Source of the DNA: Serratia rhizosphaerae
Lineage (GTDB): Bacteria; Pseudomonadota; Gammaproteobacteria; Enterobacterales; Enterobacteriaceae
Reading direction: 5' to 3'
Assembly: GCF_009817885.1 (NCBI RefSeq)
Contig: NZ_CP041764.1
Location: 868,001-932,000, forward strand
Length of the DNA: 64,000 bases
Shown: one piece after another, positions 35,675 through 44,678 of the stretch
How the letters are laid out: each line of letters opens with the position of its first letter
Position numbering within the stretch: position 1 is the first letter of the stretch
Translations under genes and position numbers: made by a program
The notes under the pieces: generated by a model
Database searches by the model: none
What the model was told of the DNA's origin: nothing
Seen by the model: the letters and a program-made list of their open reading frames with translations, nothing else

Positions 35675-36607
35675 ATGCCACGCCCTATTATTATCGATTG
35701 CGACCCCGGACTTGATGACGCCATTGCGCTGGCGATGGCGCTGCGCGCGCCGCAACTGGACATCAAGGCCATCACCACCTCCGCCGGCAACCAAACGCCG
35801 GAGAAAACCCTGCATAACGCCCTCGGCCTGCTGGCGCTGATGCAGCGGGAAGATATCCCGGTCGCCGCCGGCGCCGCCAAACCGCTGCTGCGCGAGCTGG
35901 TGATCGCAGAGCACGTACACGGTAGCACCGGTATGGGCAACACCCATTTACCGACGCCGGGCATCAAACCGGCGCCGCACACCGCGGTTGAACTGATCGC
36001 CAGCCTGCTGCGCACCAGCCCGGAACCGATCACGCTGGTAGTGACCGGGCCGATGACCAATATCGCCCTGCTGCTGGCGCAGTATCCCGACCTCAAGCCC
36101 CGCATCGAGCGCATCGTCTTTATGGGCGGCGCGCTTCACGGCGGCAACGCCACGCCGGTGGCCGAATTTAATATCTACGTCGATCCGGAAGCGGCGGAAA
36201 TGGTGTTGCAGTCCGGCGTGCCGTTGACCATGGCGGGCCTCAACGTCACCCATCAGGCGTTTGTGCTGCCGCAGGAGGCAGAGCGTATCCGCGCCATCGC
36301 CAACCCGGTGGCGCAGGCGGTAGCCGAGATGCTCGACTTCTACCTGCCGATATACCTCAACCACCCGCGCGGGCTGCCGGGCGCCGCGATGCACGACCCG
36401 TGCACCATCGCCTGGCTGCTGGCGCCAGAGCTGTTTGACAGCCGCGACCGCTGGGTCGGCGTGGAAACCAAAGGCGAATATACTCTGGGACAAACCGTGG
36501 TGGACGATCTGCAACAAACCGGCAAAACGCCCAACGTGCAGGTGCTGACCAATATCGATCGGGCCGGCTTTATTGATCTATTGCTGGACTGTCTGACGCG
36601 TTATTAA
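35675..36607 (+). CDS. rihA: Pyrimidine-specific ribonucleoside hydrolase RihA
   Basis: RihA splits cytidine and uridine to ribose and base. The calcium-binding aspartate cluster DCDPGLDDAIAL is at residues 8-19, and VTGPMTNIALLL, MGGALHGGNATPVAEFN and the C-terminal HDPCTIAWLL belong to the nucleoside hydrolase fold. The length of 310 residues is usual. It follows gltL as in E. coli and is the last backbone gene before the accessory cassette. Confidence 0.95.
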   Translation: MPRPIIIDCDPGLDDAIALAMALRAPQLDIKAITTSAGNQTPEKTLHNALGLLALMQREDIPVAAGAAKPLLRELVIAEHVHGSTGMGNTHLPTPGIKPAPHTAVELIASLLRTSPEPITLVVTGPMTNIALLLAQYPDLKPRIERIVFMGGALHGGNATPVAEFNIYVDPEAAEMVLQSGVPLTMAGLNVTHQAFVLPQEAERIRAIANPVAQAVAEMLDFYLPIYLNHPRGLPGAAMHDPCTIAWLLAPELFDSRDRWVGVETKGEYTLGQTVVDDLQQTGKTPNVQVLTNIDRAGFIDLLLDCLTRY

Positions 36608-36646
36608 TTCCTCTCGTATAACGAAGAAATAAATAGCGCTATTTAA

Positions 36647-36668
36647 CCGGGCCGCAGATGCGGCCCGG
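36647..36668 (+). terminator. GC-rich stem-loop after rihA
   Basis: CCGGGCCGC/GCGGCCCGG closes on a four-base AGAT loop about 40 bases past rihA. There is no T-run directly after it. It marks the switch from GC-rich backbone to AT-richer accessory DNA. Confidence 0.5.
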
Positions 36669-36715
36669 CTTGCTATTTCCGTCGTAGTGATAAAAACAGC
36701 TAACACGTTCCGCTA

Positions 36716-37408
36716 TTGACGCTATGGCGTAAAAATAGTTTTATCCGCTTTTATTATGGACAGGGAGTCCCAAGAGTGGAGCAAGCAACATATATACAGG
36801 AAGGCATTAGTCGACCATTGACACTCGGCGAGATAATATTGGCCCGTTCAATATTTGGCAACTCAATTAGTTATAATACCGTGAGGGTTCACTGTGACAG
36901 CTACCTCCCCTTTGGCCTGCAGGCCAGCCATACGGCGATGGCGCCAAATGGTGAACTTTGGTTTCGACAAGCCTTGTATCGCCCAGATTTTTCAGCTGCG
37001 CCAATAAACAGACAACACATGTTTATCCACGAACTCGCACACGTATGGCAATATCAGCATGGTATGTGGGTACGAAGCCGTGGGCTTTTCAGCTGGATTG
37101 CGGATTATACTTACCGACTGGATGGAAAAAGATTACTCAAGGACTACCCTATGGAACAGCAAGCCTCTATCATCGCTGATTATTTTTACCTTAAGAATCG
37201 TGGTTATAATGAGTGGCTATCAAAAATTGGTGATAATATAAACTTCCGTGGGGTCACCGATAAATACATTGTTTATAAGTATAACTACACCCTATCTGAT
37301 TTTTTAAACAACGGTGATAACGGTGAAAAATTCATTATTTGTTTTTATTTTACCCTTCTTTCTCAGCGGGTGCTTCCACCTTGGAGATCCGCGAGCAAAG
37401 CTCTATAA
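36716..37408 (+). CDS. HExxH metalloprotease-like protein, Vgr/Rhs-associated type (probably frameshifted at its 3' end)
   Basis: A soluble protein with a zinc-protease-like motif HELAHVWQ (H105, E106, H109) and a following HGMWV. It resembles small proteins annotated as Vgr- or Rhs-related near type VI secretion genes, from memory of the family; no T6SS gene is present here. The start is unsettled: TTG 36716 retains residues WRKNSFIRFYYGQG but has no ribosome site; GTG 36776 has GGGAG at ideal distance. The last 30 residues are dubious: adding one T to the six-T run at 37300-37305 would end the protein after SDFFKQR with a TGA overlapping the GTG of the next gene. Composition is AT-richer than the neighbours, suggesting acquisition. 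Confidence 0.6.
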   Translation: MTLWRKNSFIRFYYGQGVPRVEQATYIQEGISRPLTLGEIILARSIFGNSISYNTVRVHCDSYLPFGLQASHTAMAPNGELWFRQALYRPDFSAAPINRQHMFIHELAHVWQYQHGMWVRSRGLFSWIADYTYRLDGKRLLKDYPMEQQASIIADYFYLKNRGYNEWLSKIGDNINFRGVTDKYIVYKYNYTLSDFLNNGDNGEKFIICFYFTLLSQRVLPPWRSASKAL

Positions 37409-37739
37409 CGCCTCAGCAATGGTCGTTGCCAATAATATTTGCGTATTAACTCAGCCCAAGGGAGATGAAAAAATGGTCTCCCTCAGTATTGATGAAGCAG
37501 GTAATAAGGAAAGCATATTCAACAAATTTTATGATGGTGACGGCTTGGCAGTTTCATCTGACAAATGCATACCGACATACAACTATCCGTTTAGAGCTGG
37601 CCATACTTACAATGTTTCCATTACCCTGCGTTCGCAAGATAAAAAGAGCAAAGGCATCGTGCCAACAGCGCGTTTATACGACGTCAGCTTCACCTTAACG
37701 GGTAAGAATGACGAGCTGGTTATAAGCTCTATCAATTAA
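37323..37739 (+). CDS. Putative periplasmic lipoprotein, possible immunity partner
   Basis: Starting at GTG 37323 the protein has a clear lipoprotein signal, KNSLFVFILPFFLSGC, with the acylated Cys at residue 17; GTG 37314 is an alternative. About 120 mature residues follow, predicted beta-rich, with two further cysteines (ICVLTQP and SDKCIP) that could form a disulphide. It overlaps the end of the HExxH gene and is followed by a paralogue. I recall a family named putative T6SS immunity periplasmic lipoprotein that looks like this; the immunity role is inference from gene order and export. Confidence 0.65.
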   Translation: MKNSLFVFILPFFLSGCFHLGDPRAKLYNASAMVVANNICVLTQPKGDEKMVSLSIDEAGNKESIFNKFYDGDGLAVSSDKCIPTYNYPFRAGHTYNVSITLRSQDKKSKGIVPTARLYDVSFTLTGKNDELVISSIN

Positions 37740-37743
37740 ATCC

Positions 37744-38156
37744 ATGCAGATAATACAAAGGACTTTAATCACCGCGATATCGTTACTCACCGGCTGCATG
37801 CACCTCAACGATCCCAGGCCAAAGCACTATAAAGCGCCGATCGCTACCGGGCAAACAAGGTGTGCGTGATTGTTCAGCCCGAAGCGGATGAACAGATCGT
37901 AACGATACGTATTAATGAAGTCGGCAGCGATAACAATACGTTAGAAAAATACGGGCTGGCGGTGAGCGCGTCAGCAGAACGATGCGTTACTGATTTCGGT
38001 TACGCATTTGCAGCGGGAAAAGCCTATAACTTTATGGTTATTCTGGAATCACCGGAGAAAAAGAAACGGGGCATTCAACCTTCTGCCCGAATATACGACG
38101 CAGATTTTTCGCTATGGCGTCTCAACGGCAAGCTACAAGCCACGCCGCTTTATTAG
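37744..38156 (+). pseudogene. Frameshifted paralogue of the preceding lipoprotein
   Basis: The ATG at 37744 opens a lipoprotein signal (TAISLLTGC, then MHLNDPRPKHYK) that stops at TGA after 41 codons. The remainder, VCVIVQPEADEQIVTIRINE to the stop at 38156, is in another frame. Restoring one G in the GGG at 37849-37851 rejoins them as ATGANKVCVIVQP, which aligns without a gap to MVVANNICVLTQP of the upstream lipoprotein. It is therefore a tandem duplicate broken by one base, or a sequencing error in a G-run. The downstream part could in principle start at GTG 37860 but would lack a signal. Confidence 0.8.
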
Positions 38157-38201
38157 AGGTGTTGCCAGAGCGGCCCTTCAACCTGCGGGCCGCTGACGCT
38201 A

Positions 38202-38684
38202 TCAAGGCTCAAACGGCCGACGCTGAAACTGGTCATGCCCGCACTTCGGACAGCGCGGCAGCACTTCCGGCGTGTAAAACGCCAGATGGTGGTGGCACTG
38301 CTCACACACCAGATTACCCAGCCCGACCACCTCGCCGCTGTGGTACACGCCGTGATGGCTGACGTCCTTAAACACTTCGCGCCACTCCAGCTGGGTTTTA
38401 TCGGTGATGTCCGCCAGCTCCTGCCACAGGCTCTCTTTGATCACCCGCATAAACACGCTGTCGGTGAACTCCTCGCGGCTTTCCTGATAGCTGCGGGCAA
38501 ACTCTTCCAGGTCGCGCCGCACCGCCTGCTTCAGCTGCGCCACCTCATCGCGCGTCAGCTCTCCGGCTTCATTCAGCCGTTTTTCGGCGCTGGCGACCAG
38601 TTGGTCAATGTCTCGTTCGCCATTTTTCAAGCGTTCGGTCAGCGACGCCAACAGTTCGCGGTAATACTGAGCAACCTTGTTCAT
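38202..38684 (-). CDS. ybeL: Zinc-ribbon protein YbeL (DUF1451)
   Basis: A 160-residue cytosolic protein. The N-terminal two thirds is helical and charged (coiled-coil-like, YYRELLASLTERLKNGERD), and the C-terminus carries a zinc ribbon of two Cys pairs, CEQCHHHLAFYTPEVLPRC-PKC. The function is unknown. In E. coli ybeL also lies near leuS. It is divergent from leuS here and marks the return to backbone DNA. Confidence 0.92.
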   Translation of the reverse strand: MNKVAQYYRELLASLTERLKNGERDIDQLVASAEKRLNEAGELTRDEVAQLKQAVRRDLEEFARSYQESREEFTDSVFMRVIKESLWQELADITDKTQLEWREVFKDVSHHGVYHSGEVVGLGNLVCEQCHHHLAFYTPEVLPRCPKCGHDQFQRRPFEP

Positions 38685-38946
38685 AGCTTCTCCTCAATGA
38701 ACCCAGTGACAGGATTTCCCCTTAAGCCATCTTTTCTTATTTTAGCCGTAAACGGCTGATGTCTCTTGGCTAATGGCGGGATTTTCGCGACCGGTGTCCG
38801 GATGTCGCTTTCTTTTTGCGAAATACGCGCCAACGGCGGCGCTTGGAGTTGTTGCCAACAGGTCTTATCAGCTATGCTATGCGGATCTAAATACTAAACA
38901 AAATGCTACGGACGTAGCTGCTTTCTTAACAGGACCACCAGCCGCC

Positions 38947-41529
38947 ATGCAAGAGCAATACCGCCCCGAAGAGATAGAATCGAACGTACAGAGCCACTGG
39001 CAAGAAAAACAGACGTTTAAAGTGACCGAAGACGCCGGCAAGGAGAAATACTACTGCCTCTCCATGCTGCCTTACCCTTCCGGTCGCCTACACATGGGCC
39101 ATGTGCGTAACTACACCATCGGCGACGTGATCTCCCGTTACCAGCGCATGCTGGGTAAAAACGTGCTGCAGCCTATCGGCTGGGACGCCTTCGGCCTGCC
39201 GGCGGAAGGCGCCGCGGTAAAAAACAACACCGCGCCGGCGCCGTGGACCTACGACAACATCGAATATATGAAGAACCAGCTGAAACTGCTGGGCTTCGGC
39301 TACGACTGGGATCGCGAAATCGCCACCTGCAAGCCTGACTACTACCGTTGGGAGCAGTGGTTCTTCACCAAGCTGTATGAAAAAGGCCTGGTTTACAAGA
39401 AAACCTCGGCGGTGAACTGGTGCCCGAACGATATGACGGTGCTGGCCAACGAGCAGGTGATCGACGGCTGCTGCTGGCGCTGCGATACCAAAGTCGAGCG
39501 CAAAGAGATCCCACAGTGGTTTATCAAAATCACCGATTACGCCGACCAACTGCTGAATGACCTGGACCAGCTCGAAGACTGGCCTGAGCAGGTCAAGACC
39601 ATGCAGCGTAACTGGATTGGCCGCTCCGAAGGGGTGGAAATCACCTTCGACGTCGACGGCAGCGACGAAAACGTCACCGTCTACACCACCCGCCCGGACA
39701 CCTTTATGGGCGCCACCTACGTCGCAGTCGCCGCCGGCCACCCGCTGGCGCAGCAGGGTGCGCTGAATAATCCGGCGCTGGGCGAATTCATCGAAGAATG
39801 CCGCAACACCAAAGTGGCGGAAGCCGATATGGCGACCATGGAGAAAAAAGGCATGGCCACCGGCCTGTATGCCATCCATCCGCTGAGCGGCGAAAAACTG
39901 CCGATCTGGGTCGCCAACTTCGTGCTGATGGAATACGGCACCGGCGCAGTGATGGCGGTACCGGCGCACGACCAGCGCGACTGGGAGTTCGCCACCAAGT
40001 ACAGCCTGCCGATCAAAGCGGTGATCCTGAACCTTGACGGCAGCCAGCCGGACATCAGCAGCGAAGCCATGACGGAAAAAGGCGCGCTGTTCAACTCCGG
40101 CGAATTTGACGGCCTGGATCACGACGCCGGCTTTAACGCCATCGCCGATAAGCTGGTGGAAAAAGGCGTCGGCCAGCGCAAAGTCAACTACCGCCTGCGC
40201 GACTGGGGCGTATCCCGTCAGCGTTACTGGGGCGCGCCAATCCCGATGGTGACGCTGGAAGACGGCACCGTGATGCCGACGCCGGAAGATCAACTGCCGG
40301 TGCTGCTGCCGGAAGACGTCGTGATGGACGGCATCACCAGCCCGATCAAAGCCGACGCCGAGTGGGCGAAAACCACCGTCAACGGCCAGCCGGCGCTGCG
40401 TGAAACCGACACCTTCGATACCTTTATGGAATCTTCCTGGTATTACGCGCGCTATACCTGCCCGCAGTACGATCAGGGCATGCTGGATCCGGCCGCGGCC
40501 AACTACTGGCTGCCGGTCGATCAATATATCGGCGGCATCGAACACGCCATCATGCACCTGATGTACTTCCGCTTCTTCCACAAGCTGATGCGTGACGCGG
40601 GTCTGGTGGATTCTGACGAGCCGGCGAAACGCCTGCTGTGCCAGGGCATGGTGCTGGCGGATGCCTTCTACTACACCGGCAACAATGGCGAGCGCAACTG
40701 GGTTTCTCCGGTAGACGCCACCATCGAGCGCGATGAAAAAGGCCGTATTACCAAAGCGACCGATCCGCAAGGCCGTGAACTGGTCTATGCTGGCATGAGC
40801 AAAATGTCGAAGTCGAAGAACAACGGCATCGACCCGCAGGAAATGGTGGAAAAATACGGCGCCGATACCGTGCGTCTGTTTATGATGTTCGCGTCACCGG
40901 CGGAAATGACGCTGGAATGGCAGGAATCCGGCGTGGAAGGCGCAAACCGCTTCCTGAAGCGCGTGTGGAAACTGGCCTATGACCACGTGGAAAAAGGCGC
41001 GGTACAGCCGCTCGACGTGGCATCCCTGAACGACGCGCAGAAAGCGCTGCGTCGCGACGTCCACAAAACCATTGCCAAAGTCACCGACGATATCGGCCGT
41101 CGTCAGACCTTCAACACCGCGATCGCCGCCGTGATGGAGCTGATGAACAAGCTGGGCCGTGCGCCGCAGGACAGCGAACAGGATCGCGCGCTGCTGCAGG
41201 AAGCCCTGCTGGCGGTGGTGCGTATGCTGTATCCGTTCACCCCGCACGTCTGCTTCAGCCTGTGGCAGGCGCTGGGCGGCGCAGGCGATATCGACGTCGC
41301 GCCATGGCCGGTTGCTGATGACGCCGCAATGGTGGAAGATTCCAAACTGGTGGTGGTGCAGGTTAACGGCAAAGTACGCGCTAAAATTACCGTGCCGGCC
41401 GATGCCAGCGAAGAACAAGTGCGTGAACGCGCCGCCGAAGAGCATCTGGTGGCTAAATATCTGGACGGAGTCACAATTCGTAAAGTGATCTACGTTCCTG
41501 GCAAATTGCTTAACCTGGTTGTGGGTTAA
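38947..41529 (+). CDS. leuS: Leucyl-tRNA synthetase
   Basis: LeuS charges tRNA-Leu. The HIGH motif appears as HMGH (residues 49-52 in PSGRLHMGH), the CP1 editing domain includes YTTRPDTFMGATYVAVA, and KMSKSKN lies in the second half. The start at 38947 (MQEQYRPEEIESNVQ) gives 860 residues, equal to E. coli; the longer open frame back to 38773 is not conserved. It is the first gene of the leuS-lptE-holA-nadD operon. Confidence 0.98.
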   Translation: MQEQYRPEEIESNVQSHWQEKQTFKVTEDAGKEKYYCLSMLPYPSGRLHMGHVRNYTIGDVISRYQRMLGKNVLQPIGWDAFGLPAEGAAVKNNTAPAPWTYDNIEYMKNQLKLLGFGYDWDREIATCKPDYYRWEQWFFTKLYEKGLVYKKTSAVNWCPNDMTVLANEQVIDGCCWRCDTKVERKEIPQWFIKITDYADQLLNDLDQLEDWPEQVKTMQRNWIGRSEGVEITFDVDGSDENVTVYTTRPDTFMGATYVAVAAGHPLAQQGALNNPALGEFIEECRNTKVAEADMATMEKKGMATGLYAIHPLSGEKLPIWVANFVLMEYGTGAVMAVPAHDQRDWEFATKYSLPIKAVILNLDGSQPDISSEAMTEKGALFNSGEFDGLDHDAGFNAIADKLVEKGVGQRKVNYRLRDWGVSRQRYWGAPIPMVTLEDGTVMPTPEDQLPVLLPEDVVMDGITSPIKADAEWAKTTVNGQPALRETDTFDTFMESSWYYARYTCPQYDQGMLDPAAANYWLPVDQYIGGIEHAIMHLMYFRFFHKLMRDAGLVDSDEPAKRLLCQGMVLADAFYYTGNNGERNWVSPVDATIERDEKGRITKATDPQGRELVYAGMSKMSKSKNNGIDPQEMVEKYGADTVRLFMMFASPAEMTLEWQESGVEGANRFLKRVWKLAYDHVEKGAVQPLDVASLNDAQKALRRDVHKTIAKVTDDIGRRQTFNTAIAAVMELMNKLGRAPQDSEQDRALLQEALLAVVRMLYPFTPHVCFSLWQALGGAGDIDVAPWPVADDAAMVEDSKLVVVQVNGKVRAKITVPADASEEQVRERAAEEHLVAKYLDGVTIRKVIYVPGKLLNLVVG

Positions 41530-41543
41530 CACAAGGAGGGGTT

Positions 41544-42104
41544 GTGCGACTTCGTATTACAACGTTGTTGCTGGGGCTGGTGGTGCTGATCACCGCCGGC
41601 TGCGGTTATCACCTGCGTGGCACCACGCAGGTACCATCAGAGATGAAAACGCTGATGCTGGACAGCTATGACCCATACGGTCCGCTGACCCGCGCGGTGC
41701 GCGCACAGCTGCGCGCCAACGGCGTGACCATTGTGAAAGACGCGACGCGTAAAGATGTGCCGTCGCTGCGCATCGTCAACTCCTCACAGGGGCAGGATAC
41801 CGTGTCTATCTTCCAGGACGGTAAGACTGCCGAGTATCAGATGGTGATGACGGTGGATGCGCAGGTGTTGATTCCGGGTCACGATATTTATCCGCTCAAT
41901 GCCAAAGTTTTCCGCTCGTTCTTCGATAACCCGCTGACCGCGCTGGCGAAAGACTCCGAGCAGGAGATCATCCTGCAGGAAATGCGCGAGCAGGCGGCGC
42001 AACAGCTGGTGCGTAAGCTGCTGACGGTGCATGCTGCGGAAGAAGAAGCCCAGCAGCAGGCCGCGGCGGCCGATAAAAACGCGGAAAGCCGCCCAGCGCA
42101 ATGA
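41544..42104 (+). CDS. lptE: LPS-assembly lipoprotein LptE
   Basis: LptE is the outer-membrane lipoprotein that plugs and folds LptD for lipopolysaccharide insertion. It starts at GTG 41544, four bases after a perfect AAGGAGG. The signal peptide ends in the lipobox ITAGC, and conserved blocks HLRGTTQVPSEMKTLMLDS and KVFRSFFDNPLTALAKD are present. The Ala/Gln-rich tail is variable in the family. Its stop overlaps the holA start by four bases (ATGA). Confidence 0.96.
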   Translation: MRLRITTLLLGLVVLITAGCGYHLRGTTQVPSEMKTLMLDSYDPYGPLTRAVRAQLRANGVTIVKDATRKDVPSLRIVNSSQGQDTVSIFQDGKTAEYQMVMTVDAQVLIPGHDIYPLNAKVFRSFFDNPLTALAKDSEQEIILQEMREQAAQQLVRKLLTVHAAEEEAQQQAAAADKNAESRPAQ

Positions 42105-43135
42105 CCCGTCTCTATCCTGAACAACTTGCTGCGCAGCTCCGAGAGGGGCTGCGCGCTTGTTATCTACTGTGCGGCAATGAGCCGCTGCTGCTGCAGGAAA
42201 GCCAGGACCTGATCCGTCAGGCGGCAACGGCGCAGCAGTTCAGTGAACATTACAGCATCTCCCTTGACGCCCATACCGACTGGGACGCCATCTTCAGTAT
42301 CTGTCAGTCGATGAGCCTGTTCGCCAGCCGGCAAACGTTGTTGCTGATCCTGCCGGAAAACGGCCCGACCGCCCCGATCGGCGAACAGCTGGTCAAACTG
42401 GCGGCGTTGCTGCATGAGGATATCATTCTGATGCTGCGCGGCCCGCGGCTGACCAAAGCGCAGGAAAACAGCGCCTGGTTCAAGGCGCTGGGCACAAACG
42501 GCGCCTACGTCACCTGCCAGACGCCGGAACAGACGCAGCTGCCGCGCTGGGTCGCCAAGCGCGCCAAAGCGATGCAGCTGGAGCTGGACGAGCCGGCCAA
42601 TCAGCTGCTGTGCTACTGCTACGAAGGTAACCTGCTGGCGCTGGCGCAGGCGCTGGAGCGTCTGGCCTTGCTGCATCCGGACGGTAAACTGACGCTGCCG
42701 CGCGTCGAACAGGCGGTCAATGACGCCGCGCACTTTTCTCCGTATCACTGGCTCGATGCCCTGCTGGCCGGCAAAAGCAAGCGCGCCTGGCATATTCTGC
42801 AGCAGCTGCGTCAGGAAGATGTCGAACCGGTGATCCTGCTGCGCACGCTGCAGCGCGAACTGATGCAATTACTCACCCTGCAGCGCCAGATGGCGACAAC
42901 GCCGCTGCGTACGCTGTTCGACCAGCATAAGGTGTGGCAAAACCGCCGTAACCTGGTGACCCAGGCGCTGCAGCGCCTGTCGGCCGCGCAGCTGCAGCAG
43001 GCGGTACGGCTGTTGGCGCACATAGAGGTCACCCTCAAGCAGGATTACGGCCAGTCGGTCTGGCCGGAACTGGAATCCCTGTCGATGTTGATCTGCGGTA
43101 AACCGCTGGCTACGAGTTTTTCCGATGTCTACTAA
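42101..43135 (+). CDS. holA: DNA polymerase III subunit delta
   Basis: HolA is the delta subunit of the clamp loader, which opens the beta clamp. It starts MTRLYPEQLAAQLREGLRACYLLCGNEPLLLQE, typical of the N-terminal clamp-binding domain, followed by an AAA+-like fold without a functional P-loop and a C-terminal collar domain. The length of 344 residues is normal. Overlaps with lptE and nadD show a compact operon. Confidence 0.95.
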   Translation: MTRLYPEQLAAQLREGLRACYLLCGNEPLLLQESQDLIRQAATAQQFSEHYSISLDAHTDWDAIFSICQSMSLFASRQTLLLILPENGPTAPIGEQLVKLAALLHEDIILMLRGPRLTKAQENSAWFKALGTNGAYVTCQTPEQTQLPRWVAKRAKAMQLELDEPANQLLCYCYEGNLLALAQALERLALLHPDGKLTLPRVEQAVNDAAHFSPYHWLDALLAGKSKRAWHILQQLRQEDVEPVILLRTLQRELMQLLTLQRQMATTPLRTLFDQHKVWQNRRNLVTQALQRLSAAQLQQAVRLLAHIEVTLKQDYGQSVWPELESLSMLICGKPLATSFSDVY

Positions 43136-43787
43136 CACACCCGCAGCCGACGGGCTGCACGCGCTGTTCGGCGGTACGTTCGATCCCATCCATTACGGCC
43201 ACCTGCGTCCGGTCGAGGCGCTGGCCCGGGAAGTGGGCCTGAATCAGGTCACTCTGCTGCCGAACCACGTTCCGCCGCACCGCCCGCAGCCGGAAGCCAA
43301 TGCCCGGCAGCGGCTGAAAATGGTTGAGCTGGCGATCGCCGGCAACCCGCTGTTTGCCGTTGACGACCGCGAGTTGCACCGCACCACGCCGTCGTATACC
43401 GTCGAAACGCTGGAGGCGATTCGTCAGCAACGCGGCCCGACTCAGCCGCTGGCGTTTATTATCGGCCAGGATTCGCTGCTGAGCCTGCATAAGTGGCAAC
43501 GCTGGCAAGACCTGCTCAGCCTGTGCCATCTGCTGGTGCTGGCCCGCCCGGGTTATAACGACCGTATGGAGACGCCGGCGTTACAGCGCTGGCTGGATAC
43601 CCACCGCGTCAGCGCCCCGACGGCGCTCCGCAGCCGGCCGCACGGTTCGCTGTATCTGGCGGATACGCCGCTGCTGGAAATTTCTGCCACCGAAATTCGC
43701 GAACGTCGCCATCAGGGCGTCAGTTGCGATGACTTACTGCCGCGTTCGGTGCAGGGTTATATCGAATTACAGGGTTTATATCGTTAA
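43125..43787 (+). CDS. nadD: Nicotinate-nucleotide adenylyltransferase
   Basis: NadD adenylates nicotinate mononucleotide in NAD synthesis. The nucleotidyltransferase motif GGTFDPIHYGH is at residues 16-26 and the C-terminal ISATEIRERR motif is present. At 220 residues it is the expected size. It begins 11 bases inside holA. Confidence 0.97.
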   Translation: MSTNTPAADGLHALFGGTFDPIHYGHLRPVEALAREVGLNQVTLLPNHVPPHRPQPEANARQRLKMVELAIAGNPLFAVDDRELHRTTPSYTVETLEAIRQQRGPTQPLAFIIGQDSLLSLHKWQRWQDLLSLCHLLVLARPGYNDRMETPALQRWLDTHRVSAPTALRSRPHGSLYLADTPLLEISATEIRERRHQGVSCDDLLPRSVQGYIELQGLYR

Positions 43788-43847
43788 CGATAGGCGCATG
43801 ATATACTGCGCCGCTATTTTTCAAGCTCACCATCCCAGGGGGAACCT

Positions 43848-44165
43848 TTGCAAGGTAAAGCGCTCCAAGACTTCGTTATCGACAAGATCGACGATCTTAA
43901 AGGCCAGGATATTATCGCTCTGAACGTTCAGGGTAAATCCAGCATCACCGACTGTATGATCATCTGCACCGGCACATCCACGCGTCACGTGATGTCGATC
44001 GCCGACCACGTAGTGCAAGAGTCCCGCGCCGCAGGTATGGATCTGCACGGCATGAAAGGCCAGGAGGCCTCCGACTGGATCGTTGTCGATCTGGGCGAAG
44101 TTATCGTGCACGTCATGCAGGAAGAAAGCCGCCGGCTGTATGAACTGGAAAAACTCTGGAGCTAA
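43848..44165 (+). CDS. rsfS: Ribosome silencing factor RsfS
   Basis: RsfS binds ribosomal protein L14 and blocks subunit joining during starvation. It starts at TTG 43848, with AGGGGGAA upstream, giving MQGKALQDFVIDKIDDLKGQDI as in E. coli; the whole 105-residue sequence is strongly conserved (SSITDCMIICTGTS, DWIVVDLGEVIVHVM). It is followed by rlmH after three bases. Confidence 0.97.
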   Translation: MQGKALQDFVIDKIDDLKGQDIIALNVQGKSSITDCMIICTGTSTRHVMSIADHVVQESRAAGMDLHGMKGQEASDWIVVDLGEVIVHVMQEESRRLYELEKLWS

Positions 44166-44168
44166 GCG

Positions 44169-44639
44169 GTGAAATTGCAACTGGTTGCAGTTGGCACCAA
44201 AATGCCGGACTGGGTGCAGACCGGCTTTATGGATTATCTGCACCGCTTTCCGAAAGATATGCCGTTTGAACTGACCGAAGTCCCGGCGGGCAAACGCGGC
44301 AAAAATGCCGATATCAAACGCATCCTGGACAAGGAAGGCGAACAAATGCTGGCGGCCGTCGGCAAAGGTAATAGAATTGTTACGCTGGATATCCCCGGTA
44401 AGCCGTGGGATACGCCGCAGCTGGCGCAGCAGCTGGAACGCTGGAAACAGGACGGCCGCAACGTCAGCCTGCTGATCGGCGGGCCTGAAGGGCTGGCCCC
44501 GGCATGCAAAGCCGCGGCGGAGCAGAGCTGGTCGCTCTCACCGCTGACGCTGCCGCATCCGTTAGTGCGCGTTCTGGTGGCGGAAAGCCTGTACCGCGCC
44601 TGGAGCATTACCACCAATCATCCTTACCACCGGGAGTAA
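44169..44639 (+). CDS. rlmH: 23S rRNA pseudouridine-1915 N3-methyltransferase RlmH
   Basis: RlmH is a SPOUT methyltransferase that methylates pseudouridine 1915 of 23S rRNA. It begins at GTG 44169 (MKLQLVAVGTKMPDWVQ) and contains the SAM-binding knot region LLIGGPEGLAPACK and the C-terminal LPHPLVRVLVAESLYRAWSI. The 156-residue length is one longer than E. coli. Confidence 0.97.
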   Translation: MKLQLVAVGTKMPDWVQTGFMDYLHRFPKDMPFELTEVPAGKRGKNADIKRILDKEGEQMLAAVGKGNRIVTLDIPGKPWDTPQLAQQLERWKQDGRNVSLLIGGPEGLAPACKAAAEQSWSLSPLTLPHPLVRVLVAESLYRAWSITTNHPYHRE

Positions 44640-44678
44640 ACCGGTGGTGATCGTGACAGAGTGAAATAAAGCAGCGGG

